From: Actinomyces timonensis DSM 23838
GTDB taxonomy: Bacteria > Actinomycetota > Actinomycetes > Actinomycetales > Actinomycetaceae
DNA length: 64,000 nt
Reading direction: 5' to 3'
Assembly: GCF_000295095.1 (NCBI RefSeq)
Contig: NZ_JH806633.1
Coordinates: 237,025-301,024, forward strand
Positions within the stretch are counted from its first letter, which is position 1. Each line of letters opens with the position of its first letter. The notes under the pieces are model-generated. The model did no database searches, was not told the origin of the DNA, and saw only the letters and a program-made list of their open reading frames with translations. Shown here piece by piece: positions 1-9,262 of the stretch. The position numbers and the translations under genes were made by a program.

Positions 1-76
1 CCCGAGCGCGCCGCGCTCGGCGAAGTCCTCCGCGCGCGGCGCCCAGAAGCGGGCCGCGGATCGCCCCTCCCAGGCA

Positions 77-451
77 GTGCCCGCGCGGCGCGCGGCGAGG
101 CTCGAGGTCACCAAGGGGGCCCCGCGCGCCGAGAGCGCTCCGCGCGCTGAGCGCGTGGCCCCCCGGGGCGCTCTCGCCTCCCTGCCCGCGCCGATGCGCC
201 GGGGCCTCGTCTCGATGGCCGTCGTCGTGCTCCTCGCCCTGGTGGCCGCCGTCGGCATCATCGCCAGCGGGCTCATTGCCCCCGTGGAGACCTCCACCGC
301 GACGGTCCAGGCGGGCCAGTCCCTGTGGGACATCGCCGCGGCCACGGGCGCCTCGGATGTCTCCGAGGCCATGGCCCAGATCGTGGATCTCAATGATCTC
401 GACTCCTCAACGATCCACCCGGGGCAGACCCTCGTCGTCCCAGTCCACTGA
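77..451 (+). CDS. LysM-domain membrane-anchored protein (possibly 5'-incomplete)
   Basis: A 124-residue protein with a basic, Ala/Pro/Arg-rich N-terminus, one hydrophobic segment at about residues 43-65 ([20 protein letters not shown]), and a C-terminal LysM-type domain at about 73-123 ([10 protein letters not shown], then [12 protein letters not shown]). LysM domains bind peptidoglycan, so the protein is probably anchored in the membrane facing the wall. In many actinobacteria a small LysM protein sits between lexA and nrdR, and here nrdR follows about 100 bp downstream. The chosen start is GTG at 77, but the frame is open back to the window edge, so the true start may lie outside. Role in cell-division control is possible by analogy to YneA-type proteins; that is inference. 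Confidence 0.75.
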   Translation: MPARRAARLEVTKGAPRAESAPRAERVAPRGALASLPAPMRRGLVSMAVVVLLALVAAVGIIASGLIAPVETSTATVQAGQSLWDIAAATGASDVSEAMAQIVDLNDLDSSTIHPGQTLVVPVH

Positions 452-554
452 CGCCTCTCCCAGGAGTCATGGCTGGGTGGGGGCTTCTTGCGGCGCGGGC
501 GGTGTGCGCCTAGGCTCCACGTCACAGGCCATGCTTCGACCCCGAGGAGCCCGC

Positions 555-1019
555 GTGCACTGCCCCTTCTGCCGCCATGACGGTTCTCGCGTGGTTGACT
601 CACGGACCTCCGATGACGGCCTGGCCATCCGCCGTCGTCGCGAGTGCCCCGCCTGCGGCCGGCGCTACACGACGATCGAGACGGCCAGCCTGTCCATCCG
701 CAAGCGCTCCGGCGCCGTCGAGCCCTTCTCCCGGGACAAGGTGATCGTGGGAGTGCGCCGCGCCTGCCAGGGCCGCCCCGTCTCCAATGACGACCTCGCC
801 CTCCTGGCCCACAAGGTGGAGGAGGCGATCCGTGCCACCGGCCAGGCCATCGTCGACTCCCACGAGGTCGGCCTGGCGATCCTCGGGCCGCTGCGCGAGC
901 TCGACGAGGTCGCCTACCTGCGCTTCGCCTCCGTCTACTCCAACTTCAACAGCCTGGAGGATTTCGAGAGGGCCATCGCCGACCTCCGCGCGGCGCACGC
1001 CGACCAGGCCCGCGCTTGA
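555..1019 (+). CDS. nrdR: Transcriptional repressor NrdR
   Basis: NrdR represses ribonucleotide reductase genes, sensing ATP/dATP through an ATP-cone. The 154-residue protein starts [16 protein letters not shown] and has the four-cysteine zinc ribbon (CPFC at 2-6, CPAC around 31-34), followed by the ATP-cone ([13 protein letters not shown] and onward). The length matches the family (about 150 aa). GTG at 555 was chosen because the conserved N-terminal Met-His-Cys begins there, with GAGGAG just upstream; the same frame is open further upstream but that stretch does not resemble the family. It is convergent with the mannosyltransferase gene, 10 bp apart. Confidence 0.97.
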   Translation: MHCPFCRHDGSRVVDSRTSDDGLAIRRRRECPACGRRYTTIETASLSIRKRSGAVEPFSRDKVIVGVRRACQGRPVSNDDLALLAHKVEEAIRATGQAIVDSHEVGLAILGPLRELDEVAYLRFASVYSNFNSLEDFERAIADLRAAHADQARA

Positions 1020-1029
1020 GGCCGTCCCC

Positions 1030-2169
1030 TCAGCGCTCGTCGATCGCGGCCACGAGCCGCTCCACCAAGGACGGCCACGTCCACCGCTCGGTCATGAGCT
1101 CCCTGCCCGCGGCGCCCATCCGGGCGCGCATCTCTGCGTCGGAGAGCTGGCGGACGATCGCCTCCACGAGCGCGTCCTGATCGCGCCCATCGACGACGTT
1201 GCCGGTCACGCCCTCCTCAACGGTCTCGGGCGCGCCGCCGCTCGTCCCCGCGATGACGGGCAGGCCCGCCGCCGAGGCCTCGAGAAACACGATGCCTAGG
1301 CCCTCGACGTCGAGCCCCCCGCCGCGCGTGCGGCAGGGCATGGCGAAGACGTCCCCCATGGCCACATGCCCGGGCAACTCGTCGTAGGGGACCTTGCCAG
1401 TCAGGATGATGGAGTCGCGCGCGGGGGAGTGGCGCTTGAGGAGCGCCAGGCGCCGCGCGTAGGAGCCCCAGCCCACGATGACCAGGCGCGCGCCCGGGAC
1501 CCGCTCGGCCACGCGCGGCCAGGCCTCGATGAGGGAGTCCTGGCCCTTGCGGGCCACGAGCCGGGAGACGCACACGACCGTCGGTGCATCGCCCAGGCGG
1601 TACCGCTCGCGCAGCGCGGCGCGGGCGGCGGGGTCGGGGTGGAAGCGCTCGACGTCGATGCCGCTGGGAAGGTGGGCGGTGAGGGCGCCCGCTGGCATGA
1701 AGGGGCGCAGGCGGCCGAGCGTGTACTCGGAGATGTAGGTGACGACGTCGGCGTCGCGGAAGATGCGGCGCAGGAGCTGGCGCGATCCGGGCAGCATGGA
1801 CCAGCCGACCTCGTGCCCGTGGGTGGTGGCGATGACGCGGCTCGCCCCGGCCCTCTTCGCGGCGCGGCCGAGCAGTCCGAGCGGGGCGGCGGCGCCGAAC
1901 CAGACGGTCTCGATACCTCGCTCGACGATGATCCTCTCCATCCTGCGGCGAACGTCCGGTGTGGGCAGGAGCATATGCGTGGGCATGCGCACGACGTCGA
2001 AGGGGAGCTCTGAGTCGAAGGCACTGGCCGCCTCGGGTCCCTCCGGGGGAGTGGAGGCCAGGACGGTCAGGTCCGAGGGCGGCAGGCGGCGGGTGTAGTC
2101 ATCGAGGTAGGACTGGATCCCGCCGACGACGGGCGGGAAGTCATTCGTGACGAGGAGTGTCCGGCGCAT
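1030..2169 (-). CDS. pimB: GT4 glycosyltransferase, PimB-like mannosyltransferase
   Basis: A GT-B fold, family 4 glycosyltransferase of 379 aa. The N-terminus TNDFPPVVGGIQSYL is the Gly-rich acceptor-side loop typical of PimB'/MgtA enzymes; the C-terminal donor-binding half includes VSRLVARKGQD and the EX7E-like stretch EGLGIVFLEASAAGLPV. PimB' adds the second mannose to phosphatidylinositol monomannoside at the inner membrane leaflet. The exact acceptor cannot be settled from sequence, so the symbol is tentative. The start is supported by a TAGACT -10 box ending 6 nt before ATG with no ribosome binding site, suggesting a leaderless transcript. It follows the IclR regulator gene on the same strand. 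Confidence 0.85.
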   Translation of the reverse strand: MRRTLLVTNDFPPVVGGIQSYLDDYTRRLPPSDLTVLASTPPEGPEAASAFDSELPFDVVRMPTHMLLPTPDVRRRMERIIVERGIETVWFGAAAPLGLLGRAAKRAGASRVIATTHGHEVGWSMLPGSRQLLRRIFRDADVVTYISEYTLGRLRPFMPAGALTAHLPSGIDVERFHPDPAARAALRERYRLGDAPTVVCVSRLVARKGQDSLIEAWPRVAERVPGARLVIVGWGSYARRLALLKRHSPARDSIILTGKVPYDELPGHVAMGDVFAMPCRTRGGGLDVEGLGIVFLEASAAGLPVIAGTSGGAPETVEEGVTGNVVDGRDQDALVEAIVRQLSDAEMRARMGAAGRELMTERWTWPSLVERLVAAIDER

Positions 2170-2175
2170 ACCGCG

Positions 2176-2181
2176 AGTCTA
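2176..2181 (-). promoter_or_regulatory. -10 box, probable leaderless promoter of the GT4 gene
   Basis: On the minus strand TAGACT is followed by CGCGGT and then the ATG at 2169. The 6-nt gap places the transcription start at or next to the start codon. No Shine-Dalgarno sequence is present. Confidence 0.55.
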
Positions 2182-2194
2182 GATGGACGGGTGG

Positions 2195-2935
2195 CTAGCC
2201 CTCGTCGGCGGTGCGCAGGATCTCGGACAGGCGGCGGGCGGCGGCCATGACCACGGCGCCGTGCATCCGGCCCGGCTGGCGGCCCATCCGCTCGATCGGC
2301 CCGGAGATCGACACCGCGGCGATCACCTTGCCGCTCGCGCCCCGCACGGGGGCTGAGACCGAGGCGACGCCCGGCTCGCGCTCGCCCACGGACTGCGCCC
2401 AGCCGCGCCGGCGCACCGCGGAGAGCATCGTGGCGTTGAAGCGCGCCCCCACCAGGCCCCGGTGCAGCCTGTCCGGCTCCTCCCAGGCCAGCAGCACCTG
2501 CGCCCCCGAGCCTCCCAGCATGGACATCGTCGCCCCCACCGGGATCGAGTCGCGCAGGCCGATCGGGCGCTCGGCGTTCGCCACGCACACGCGCACATCG
2601 CCCTGGCGCCGGTAGAGCTGGGCGGACTCATGCGTCTTGTCCCGCAGCGCCGCCAGCACCGGGCCGGCGGCCGTGAGCAGGTGATCCTCGCCGGCGGCCG
2701 AGGCGAGCTCGGTCAGGCGCGGCCCGAGGATGAAGCGCCCCTGGGAATCGCGCGCGACCAGGCGGTGGTACTCCAGCGCGACGGCGATGCGATGGGCCGT
2801 CGGCCGGGCCAGGTGGGTGGAGGAGACGAGCTGGGCGAGAGTCGCCGGGCCCGCTTCCAAGGCACTCATGACGAGGGCGGCCTTGTCGATGACGCCCACA
2901 CCGCTGCTGCTCTCTGACTCCAAGGCTTCGTCCAT
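2195..2935 (-). CDS. ltbR: IclR-family regulator of leucine biosynthesis (LtbR/NdgR-like)
   Basis: A 246-residue IclR-family regulator: winged helix-turn-helix at about 15-75 (KAALVMSALEAGPATLAQLVSS, then LARPTAHRIAVAL) and the IclR effector domain to the C-terminus (PVGATMSMLGG, ISGPIERM). Divergent placement directly upstream of leuC is the signature of LtbR of Corynebacterium and NdgR of Streptomyces, which control leuCD and other amino-acid genes. The start ATG at 2935 has CAGTAT 6 nt upstream, consistent with a leaderless message. The open frame continues far upstream antisense to leuC, but that extension is a GC-rich shadow. Function by family and context is strong; the ligand is unknown. 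Confidence 0.93.
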   Translation of the reverse strand: MDEALESESSSGVGVIDKAALVMSALEAGPATLAQLVSSTHLARPTAHRIAVALEYHRLVARDSQGRFILGPRLTELASAAGEDHLLTAAGPVLAALRDKTHESAQLYRRQGDVRVCVANAERPIGLRDSIPVGATMSMLGGSGAQVLLAWEEPDRLHRGLVGARFNATMLSAVRRRGWAQSVGEREPGVASVSAPVRGASGKVIAAVSISGPIERMGRQPGRMHGAVVMAAARRLSEILRTADEG

Positions 2936-2941
2936 ACTCTG

Positions 2942-2975
2942 ATACTGCCATCCCGAGGGGTGAGACCTCAAGTAT
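2942..2975. promoter_or_regulatory. Divergent ltbR-like/leuC promoter region
   Basis: Two -10-like elements face away from each other: CAGTAT on the minus strand (2947-2942), 6 nt before the IclR start, and AAGTAT on the plus strand (2970-2975) for leuC. Together they form a GATACT/AGTATC inverted repeat. The intervening bases are the likely operator for the IclR regulator; that is inference from the layout. Confidence 0.45.
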
Positions 2976-3043
2976 CGTCGAGAATCCACGGCAACGGTGT
3001 GTCGCGGAAGACAGTGACCAGCAGAGACTGAAGGGATAGCGCG

Positions 3044-4486
3044 ATGGGAATGACCCTCGCCGAGAAGGTGTGGCGGGACCATGTGGTCAGGCAGGGGGCG
3101 GACGGAGCCCCGGACCTGCTCTACATCGACCTCCACCTCGTCCACGAGGTGACCAGCCCGCAGGCCTTCGAGGGACTGCGCCTGGCCGGGCGCCCGGTGC
3201 GCCGCCCCGAGCTGACCATCGCCACCGAGGACCACAACACCCCCACCCTCGACATCGACCTGCCGATCGCCGACGTCACCAGCCGCGCCCAGATCGACAC
3301 CCTGCGCGCCAACTGCGCCGAGTTCGGGGTCCGCATCCACTCCCTGGGAGACGCCGACCAGGGCATCGTCCACGCCGTCGGCCCCCAGCTGGGCCTCACC
3401 CAGCCCGGCATGACGGTGGTCTGCGGCGACTCGCACACCTCCACCCACGGCGCCTTCGGGGCCCTCGCCTTCGGCATCGGCACCAGCCAGGTCGAGCACG
3501 TGCTCGCCACTCAGACCCTGCCCGTGGCCCCCTTCAAGACCATGAGCGTCACCATCGACGGCGACCTTCCCGCCGGCTCGGGCGCCAAGGACATCATCCT
3601 GGCGATCATCGCGAGGATCGGCACCAACGGCGCCCAGGGCCACGTCATCGAGTACCGCGGCCGCGCCATCGAGCAGCTCTCGATGGAGGCCCGCATGACG
3701 ATCTGCAACATGAGCATCGAGGGCGGCGCCCGCGCCGGCATGATCGCCCCCGACCAGACCACCTTCGACTACCTCGCCGGCCGCCCCCACGCCCCCCAGG
3801 GCGCCGACTGGGACGCGGCCCTGGAGTACTGGCGCACCCTGCGCACCGACGACGACGCCGCTTTCGACACCGAGGTGGTCCTCACCGCCGCCGACATCGA
3901 GCCCTTCGTCACCTGGGGCACCAACCCCGGCCAGGGCCTGCCGATCTCCGCGGCCATCCCGGACCCCGCCACCATCGCCGACGAGACCGAGCGCCGCGCC
4001 GCCGAGCGGGCCCTGGAGTACATGGACCTCGCCCCCGGCACGCCCCTGCGGGACATCGCCGTGGACACCGTCTTCCTCGGCTCGTGCACCAACGGGCGCA
4101 TCGAGGACCTGCGCGCCGCCGCCGAGGTCCTGCGCGGCCGCGCCAAGGCCCCGGGCGTGCGCATGCTCGTGGTCCCCGCCTCGGCCCGCATCCGCCTCCA
4201 GGCCGAGGCCGAGGGCCTGGACGAGGTCTTCAAGGGATTCGGTGCCGAGTGGCGCAACGCCGGGTGCTCGATGTGCCTGGGCATGAACCCCGACCAGCTC
4301 ACCCCCGGCGAGCGCTGCGCCTCGACGTCGAACCGCAACTTCGAGGGCCGCCAGGGCAAGGGCGGGCGCACCCACCTGGTCTCGCCCGTCGTCGCCGCCG
4401 CCACGGCCGTGCGCGGGAGGCTGTCGACGCCGGCGGACCTCCCGCCGCTGAATGGGCAGGCCGCCACCGCGGGCAGGGCCGCCTGA
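3044..4486 (+). CDS. leuC: 3-isopropylmalate dehydratase large subunit
   Basis: LeuC with LeuD isomerises 2-isopropylmalate to 3-isopropylmalate in leucine synthesis. At 480 aa it has the family length. Visible aconitase-type features include [24 protein letters not shown], the [10 protein letters not shown] motif carrying the first cluster cysteine, and [11 protein letters not shown] carrying the CxxC pair for the 4Fe-4S cluster. The start is ATG at 3044 with GAAGGG upstream. It lies divergent from the LtbR-like regulator and 37 bp ahead of leuD, forming a leuCD operon probably controlled by that regulator. Confidence 0.98.
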   Translation: MGMTLAEKVWRDHVVRQGADGAPDLLYIDLHLVHEVTSPQAFEGLRLAGRPVRRPELTIATEDHNTPTLDIDLPIADVTSRAQIDTLRANCAEFGVRIHSLGDADQGIVHAVGPQLGLTQPGMTVVCGDSHTSTHGAFGALAFGIGTSQVEHVLATQTLPVAPFKTMSVTIDGDLPAGSGAKDIILAIIARIGTNGAQGHVIEYRGRAIEQLSMEARMTICNMSIEGGARAGMIAPDQTTFDYLAGRPHAPQGADWDAALEYWRTLRTDDDAAFDTEVVLTAADIEPFVTWGTNPGQGLPISAAIPDPATIADETERRAAERALEYMDLAPGTPLRDIAVDTVFLGSCTNGRIEDLRAAAEVLRGRAKAPGVRMLVVPASARIRLQAEAEGLDEVFKGFGAEWRNAGCSMCLGMNPDQLTPGERCASTSNRNFEGRQGKGGRTHLVSPVVAAATAVRGRLSTPADLPPLNGQAATAGRAA

Positions 4487-4523
4487 GAGACACTGGGACG
4501 AGACAGGGAAGAGCGAGAGCATC

Positions 4524-5177
4524 ATGGACAAGTTCATCCGCCACACCGGCATCGGCGCCCCCCTGCGCCGCAGCGCCGTCGACACCGACCAGATCATCCC
4601 GGCGGTCTACCTCAAGCGCATCACCCGCACGGGATTCGACGACGCCCTCTTCTCCGCATGGCGCGCCGGCGAGCCCGACTTCATCCTCAACCAGGACGCC
4701 TACAAGCGCGCCTCCGTGCTCGTGGCCGGCCCCGACTTCGGCACGGGCTCCTCGCGCGAGCACGCCGTGTGGGCGCTCAAGGACTACGGCTTCAAGGTGG
4801 TCCTCGCCCCCCGCTTCGCCGATATCTTCCGCGGCAACGCCGGCAAGCAGGGGCTCGTGGCAGGGGTCATCAGCCCTGAGGACTGCGAGCAGCTGTGGAA
4901 GATCCTCGAGAACGAGCCCGGCACCGAGATCACCGTGGACCTGGAGGAGCGCAGCGTCGTGTGCGGCGGCCTGCGCACCACGTTCCAGATCGATGACTAT
5001 GTGCGCTGGTGCCTCATGGAGGGCCTCGACGACATCTCCCTCACCCTCACCGATGAGGACGCCATCAGCGCCTACGAGGCCGCGCGCCCCTCCTTCAAGC
5101 CGGCCACGCTGCCCGCGCGCCACCTCCCGGCCGCCGAGGTTGTTCCCGCTCGCAGTGCGGAGATGCCCACACCCTGA
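4524..5177 (+). CDS. leuD: 3-isopropylmalate dehydratase small subunit
   Basis: LeuD supplies the substrate-specifying swivel domain of the isopropylmalate isomerase. The 217-residue protein carries the hallmark [20 protein letters not shown] near the N-terminus and the [14 protein letters not shown] loop. The start is ATG at 4524, 37 bp after leuC, where the family-typical N-terminus MDKFIRHTG begins; upstream in-frame codons overlap leuC and do not resemble the family. The C-terminal 20 or so residues are Pro/Ala-rich and variable. It forms an operon with leuC. Confidence 0.98.
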   Translation: MDKFIRHTGIGAPLRRSAVDTDQIIPAVYLKRITRTGFDDALFSAWRAGEPDFILNQDAYKRASVLVAGPDFGTGSSREHAVWALKDYGFKVVLAPRFADIFRGNAGKQGLVAGVISPEDCEQLWKILENEPGTEITVDLEERSVVCGGLRTTFQIDDYVRWCLMEGLDDISLTLTDEDAISAYEAARPSFKPATLPARHLPAAEVVPARSAEMPTP

Positions 5178-5277
5178 GGGGTCGGCGGGGCGCCCTGCCT
5201 CGCCTATGCTTGGCTAGCCCGCCGTCCCTGCGCCGGGCGGAGCGCGGACCACGCCGCGCGGCATCAAGGAGGTAGGC

Positions 5278-6600
5278 ATGGTCGACGGGCTTCTTCAGGT
5301 TGAGGGCGGCCGTCCGCTCAACGGCGAGATCACGGTGCGCGGCGCCAAGAACCTCGTTCCCAAGGCGATGGTCGCGGCGCTGCTCGGCACGACGCCGTCG
5401 GTGCTCGGCAACGTCCCCCTCATCCGCGACGTCGAGGTGGTCTCGGGGCTGCTCACCCTCCACGGCGTCCATGTGGACTACGACCAGACGGCCGGCATCC
5501 TCAGCCTCGACCCCTCCCGGGTGGAGTCCGCGCACGTGGCCGACATCGATGCCCATGCCGGCAGCTCGCGCATCCCGATCCTCTTCTGCGGGCCCCTCCT
5601 GCACCGCCTCGGCGAGGCCTTCATCCCCGACCTCGGCGGATGCCGCATCGGGGACCGCCCCATCGACTTCCACCTCGACATCCTGCGCCGCTTCGGCGCC
5701 ACCGTCGACAAGCTCGAGGGCGGTATCCGCCTGACCGCCCCCGAGGGCCTGCGCGGCACCGTCATCGAACTGCCCTACCCCAGCGTGGGCGCCACCGAGC
5801 AGACCCTCCTGACAGCCGTGCGCGCCGACGGGCGCACCGAGCTGCGCGGCGCCGCCGTCGAGCCCGAGATCATGGACCTCGTGGACGTCCTGCAGAAGAT
5901 GGGCGCCATCATCTCCGTGGACACCGACCGCACCATCCACATCGAGGGCGTCGAGGAGCTCACCGGCTACCGCCACAGTGCCCTGCCCGACCGCATCGAG
6001 ACGGCATCCTGGGCCTCCGCCGCCCTGGCCACCGGCGGCGACGTCCTCGTCCACGGTGCCCACCAGAGCCACATGACCACCTTCCTCAACTTCTTCCGGA
6101 AGGTCGGCGGTGCCTTCGACGTGCGCGAGGACGGCATCCGCTTCTACCACCCCGGCGGTGATCTGCACTCCATCGTCGTGGAGACGAACGTCCACCCCGG
6201 CTTCATGACCGACTGGCAGCAGCCGCTCGTCGTGGCCCTCACCCAGGCCGACGGCGTCTCGATCGTCCACGAGACCGTCTACGAGAACCGCTTCGGCTTC
6301 ACCAAGGCCCTGTGCAAGATGGGCGCGGCCATCCAGGTCTACCGCGAGTGCCTGGGCGGCACCGCCTGCCGCTTCGGCCAGCGCAACTTCTACCACTCCG
6401 CCGTCATCTCCGGGCCCACCCCGCTGCGCGGGGCCGACATCGTCGTGCCCGACCTGCGCGGGGGCTTCTCCCACCTCATCGCCGCCCTGGCCGCCCAGGG
6501 GACGAGCCGCGTGGAGGGCATCAACCTCATCGACCGCGGCTACGAGCACTTCATGAGCAAGCTCGGCTCGCTGGACGCCAAGGTGACCCGCCTGGCCTGA
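5278..6600 (+). CDS. murA: UDP-N-acetylglucosamine 1-carboxyvinyltransferase
   Basis: MurA transfers enolpyruvate from PEP to UDP-GlcNAc, the first committed cytoplasmic step of peptidoglycan synthesis. The 440-residue protein has the two-fold EPSP-synthase-like architecture, with GGRPLNGEITVRGAKNLVPK near the N-terminus and the active-site loop GGCRIGDRP, in which the reactive cysteine is retained (some fosfomycin-resistant MurA enzymes carry Asp here). A good AAGGAGGT ribosome binding site precedes the ATG at 5278, and a TATGCT hexamer near 5207 could be the promoter. It is followed by plsC and gpsA, a lipid and envelope neighbourhood. Confidence 0.95.
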   Translation: MVDGLLQVEGGRPLNGEITVRGAKNLVPKAMVAALLGTTPSVLGNVPLIRDVEVVSGLLTLHGVHVDYDQTAGILSLDPSRVESAHVADIDAHAGSSRIPILFCGPLLHRLGEAFIPDLGGCRIGDRPIDFHLDILRRFGATVDKLEGGIRLTAPEGLRGTVIELPYPSVGATEQTLLTAVRADGRTELRGAAVEPEIMDLVDVLQKMGAIISVDTDRTIHIEGVEELTGYRHSALPDRIETASWASAALATGGDVLVHGAHQSHMTTFLNFFRKVGGAFDVREDGIRFYHPGGDLHSIVVETNVHPGFMTDWQQPLVVALTQADGVSIVHETVYENRFGFTKALCKMGAAIQVYRECLGGTACRFGQRNFYHSAVISGPTPLRGADIVVPDLRGGFSHLIAALAAQGTSRVEGINLIDRGYEHFMSKLGSLDAKVTRLA

Positions 6601-6634
6601 CGCTCCCGGCGCCACACCGCCGGCCCGATCCGGC

Positions 6635-6640
6635 TAGAGT
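6635..6640 (+). promoter_or_regulatory. -10 box, probable leaderless promoter of plsC
   Basis: TAGAGT ends 6 nt before the GTG start at 6647, with no Shine-Dalgarno sequence between. This supports GTG 6647 rather than the in-frame ATG at 6665 as the start. Confidence 0.5.
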
Positions 6641-6646
6641 CGTGCC

Positions 6647-7423
6647 GTGCCCCAGAAGCGTCCTATGAGCCTGTTCTACCGCTTCGCCTCGCGCGGAGCG
6701 ATCATCCCCTTCCTCAAGCTCGTCTCGCGCCAGCGCGTGACCGGCACCGAGCACTTCCCAGCCGACGGCGGCTTCATCGCCGTGGCCAACCACCTGTCCA
6801 ACATCGACGCCCTCACCGCCATGCGCGCGCTCGTCGACGCCGACGTCCCCGCCTACTCCCTGGCGAAGGCCAGCCTGTTCAAGATCCCCGTGGTAGGCCA
6901 GGTGCTGCGCGCCGGTGGCCAGATCCCCGTCGAGCGCGGCACGGCCAGCGCCTCCGACGCCCTGCGCGAGGCCGAGAGGATCCTCGCCGGTGGTGGCGTC
7001 ATCATGATCTTCCCCGAGGGGACGCTCTCGCGCGATCCGCTCGCCTGGCCGATGGTCGGCAAGACCGGCGCCGCGCGCCTGGCCATGCGCACCGGCGTTC
7101 CCGTGGTGCCCATGGCGCAGTGGGGCGGCCAGGACATCATGGACACCTGCACCGACGCCTTCCACCCCTTCCCGCCCAAGCCCGTCACCGTGCGCGTGGG
7201 CGAGCCCCTGGACCTCACCCGCTTCGGCAGCGACACCGAGGACCGCGACGCCGTGCGCGCCTGCACCGCCGAGATCATGCGCGCCATCACCGCCGAGCTC
7301 GAGATCATCCGGGGCGAGAAGGCCCCCCGCCCCTTCGACCCCCACTACGACATCGACCACGGCCCCGGGGCCTACGGCGAGCGCCTGCCCGACCCCGCCC
7401 CGGGCGAGGAGGCCGGGAAGTGA
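6647..7423 (+). CDS. plsC: 1-acyl-sn-glycerol-3-phosphate acyltransferase family protein
   Basis: A 258-residue membrane-associated PlsC-type acyltransferase that would acylate lysophosphatidate to phosphatidate. The HX4D catalytic motif is NHLSNID at about residues 47-53; the substrate-binding block is FPEGTLSRD, and GGVIMIFPEGT is also visible. The downstream gpsA overlaps by 4 bp (GTGA), so glycerol-3-phosphate supply and its acylation are translationally coupled. The C-terminal tail (about 230-258) is Pro/Asp/Gly-rich and not part of the core. Acyl-chain specificity is unknown, and several PlsC paralogues per genome are common. Confidence 0.9.
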   Translation: MPQKRPMSLFYRFASRGAIIPFLKLVSRQRVTGTEHFPADGGFIAVANHLSNIDALTAMRALVDADVPAYSLAKASLFKIPVVGQVLRAGGQIPVERGTASASDALREAERILAGGGVIMIFPEGTLSRDPLAWPMVGKTGAARLAMRTGVPVVPMAQWGGQDIMDTCTDAFHPFPPKPVTVRVGEPLDLTRFGSDTEDRDAVRACTAEIMRAITAELEIIRGEKAPRPFDPHYDIDHGPGAYGERLPDPAPGEEAGK

Positions 7424-8463
7424 GCGGCGCCCCGGGGCAGACAGCGCCAACGCGCGCCGCCATCATCGGCTCGGGCGCCTGGGGCACCACCTTCGCCGCC
7501 CTTATCGCCGAGGCAGGCGGCAGCGCCACCATCTGGGCGCGCCGGGCCGAGATCGCCGAGGAGATCAACGCCGGCAGCAACGAGCGCTACCTCCCCGGCC
7601 TGCGCCTGCCCTCCGCCGTCCGGGCGACGACGGACATGGCCGCTGCCGCCGACGGCGCCGAGATGGTCGTCGTCGCCGTGCCCTCCCAGGCCTCCCGGGG
7701 GATCGTCGCCCCGCTGGCCGGGCGGCTCGATGAGCGCGCCGCCGTCGTCTCCCTCATGAAGGGCATCGAGCTGGGCACTGGCCTGCGCATGAGCGAGGTC
7801 ATGGGGCAGGCCCTGGAGGTGGGGCCCGAGCGACTCGCTGTCATCTCCGGTCCCAACCTCGCCGACGAGATCGCCGCGCGCCAGCCCACCGCCACCGTCA
7901 TCGCCGCCGCCGATGAGGACCTGGCCGCGCGCGTCGCCGCCGCCTGCGCCACCGCGACCTTCCGCCCCTACACGAACACCGATGTGCTCGGCGTCGAGCT
8001 GTGCGGGGCGGTCAAGAACGTCATCGCGCTGGCCGTCGGCATGGCCGCGGGCCGGGGCTACGGCGACAACTCGAAGGCCACGATCATCACCCGGGGCCTG
8101 GTGGAGATCACCCGTCTGGGCCTGGCCCTGGGCGCGAGCCCCGAGACCTTCGCGGGCCTTGCCGGGATGGGAGACCTCGTGGCCACCTGCTCCTCGCCAC
8201 TGAGCCGCAACCAGTCCTTCGGGAGGCGCCTGGGCGAGGGCATGAGCGTGGACGAGGCGGCCGCGGCCTCACGGGGCGTGGCAGAGGGCGCCAAGTCGGC
8301 GCGAGCCGTCCTCGATCTCGCCGCCCGCCACGGCGTGGACATGCCGATCACCGCGGGCGTCGTCGCCGTCGTCGAGGGGGCGGCGAGCGTCGAGGAGGTC
8401 AACGACGCGCTCCTGGCCCGCCCCCGCAAGACCGAGGGCGTCCACGGCGAGCGGATCGACTGA
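7420..8463 (+). CDS. gpsA: NAD(P)H-dependent glycerol-3-phosphate dehydrogenase
   Basis: GpsA reduces dihydroxyacetone phosphate to sn-glycerol-3-phosphate for phospholipid synthesis. The 347-residue protein has the N-terminal Rossmann motif IIGSGAWGTTFAA (about 14-26), SLMKGIE, VISGPNLADEIA, and the catalytic-lysine region CGAVKNVIALAVG, followed by the all-helical C-terminal domain. GTG at 7420 overlaps the plsC stop (GTGA); the conserved N-terminus begins about 12 residues later, so this start is reasonable. Ends 65 bp before the convergent AMIN-like lipoprotein gene. Confidence 0.96.
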   Translation: MSGAPGQTAPTRAAIIGSGAWGTTFAALIAEAGGSATIWARRAEIAEEINAGSNERYLPGLRLPSAVRATTDMAAAADGAEMVVVAVPSQASRGIVAPLAGRLDERAAVVSLMKGIELGTGLRMSEVMGQALEVGPERLAVISGPNLADEIAARQPTATVIAAADEDLAARVAAACATATFRPYTNTDVLGVELCGAVKNVIALAVGMAAGRGYGDNSKATIITRGLVEITRLGLALGASPETFAGLAGMGDLVATCSSPLSRNQSFGRRLGEGMSVDEAAAASRGVAEGAKSARAVLDLAARHGVDMPITAGVVAVVEGAASVEEVNDALLARPRKTEGVHGERID

Positions 8464-8528
8464 GGGCCGCCCCTCCTAAGGCGCCGCCGACGAGAGCCCC
8501 ATCTCCGCGCCGCTCAGGGGCGCTTCGC

Positions 8529-9218
8529 TCACGGGTGCTTGACGTCCACGACGAGCCGGGTGGGCGAGCTGAGAGCGAAGACCCGGTAGGACTGCGAGTT
8601 GGTGCCCAGGACCAGCTGGTACTGGGCCTCGACGGTCGGGTCGTAGTAGACCGAGGCGATCGCGGGCAGGTCCAGGCCCACGCTGAGGGTTGTCTGCGCC
8701 GACGCGATCTCCTCAGCGGTGGAGGGCATGCGCGCCCCTGTGCCGAAGACGCGCAGGATGTGGCTGCCGGAGGGCTGGATCGGGTCGCCCTTGCCCTGCG
8801 TGCCGGCGTCGGACACCCAATCCGCCTGCCAGCCGGGCGTGCCCTCTCCGGCCAGGTCGACGACGATGCGGTCGTAGTCCTCATGCGCGCCAGTGCGCAC
8901 GCCGGTCACCAGGAGGCTCGCCCCGTCGCTTGCCGCCTGTGTCGCGCCCGTGTCCGTCCAGGGCGCGTCGGTGTTCGCCTCATCGGCGGACCCCGAGGCG
9001 GTCGCGATCGTGGCGGCCGTGGGAAGCGGCTCACCGGTGGGGGTCATGGGCGCCGTGGCCGTGGCGCTCGCGCCCTCGGCGGTGGAGGGGGCAGCGTCCG
9101 AGGCAGAGGGGGTGGATGAGGCGGAGTTGTTGGTGGAGCCGCAGGCGGCCAGCGCCAGGGAGGACAGGGATGCGAGGGCGGAAGCGGTGAAGATGCGTCG
9201 GCTGGGCGCGATGGTCAT
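8529..9218 (-). CDS. AMIN-like domain lipoprotein
   Basis: A 229-residue predicted lipoprotein. The signal peptide ends in the lipobox LALAAC at about residues 21-26, after RRIFTASALASLSS. A Ser/Thr/Ala-rich linker (about 30-90) leads to a C-terminal beta-rich domain (about 98-229; TGVRTGAHEDYDRIVVDL, then SSPTRLVVDVKHP) that resembles the AMIN-like domain found in exported actinobacterial proteins. Its function is unknown; AMIN relatives target proteins to the envelope. The gene sits just downstream of a NarL-type response regulator on the same strand but is probably transcribed on its own, with an AGGAGGAACC ribosome binding site before ATG. Confidence 0.8.
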   Translation of the reverse strand: MTIAPSRRIFTASALASLSSLALAACGSTNNSASSTPSASDAAPSTAEGASATATAPMTPTGEPLPTAATIATASGSADEANTDAPWTDTGATQAASDGASLLVTGVRTGAHEDYDRIVVDLAGEGTPGWQADWVSDAGTQGKGDPIQPSGSHILRVFGTGARMPSTAEEIASAQTTLSVGLDLPAIASVYYDPTVEAQYQLVLGTNSQSYRVFALSSPTRLVVDVKHP

Positions 9219-9262
9219 GGTTCCTCCTCGGGGAGCGGGTTGGGATGACGATAGAGGGCGCC

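Noticed and set aside
2936-4597. Upstream extension of the IclR frame antisense to leuC (about 550 codons)
   Set aside because: Low-complexity Gly/Ala/Val/Asp-rich shadow typical of high-GC genes; the conserved IclR protein starts at 2935.
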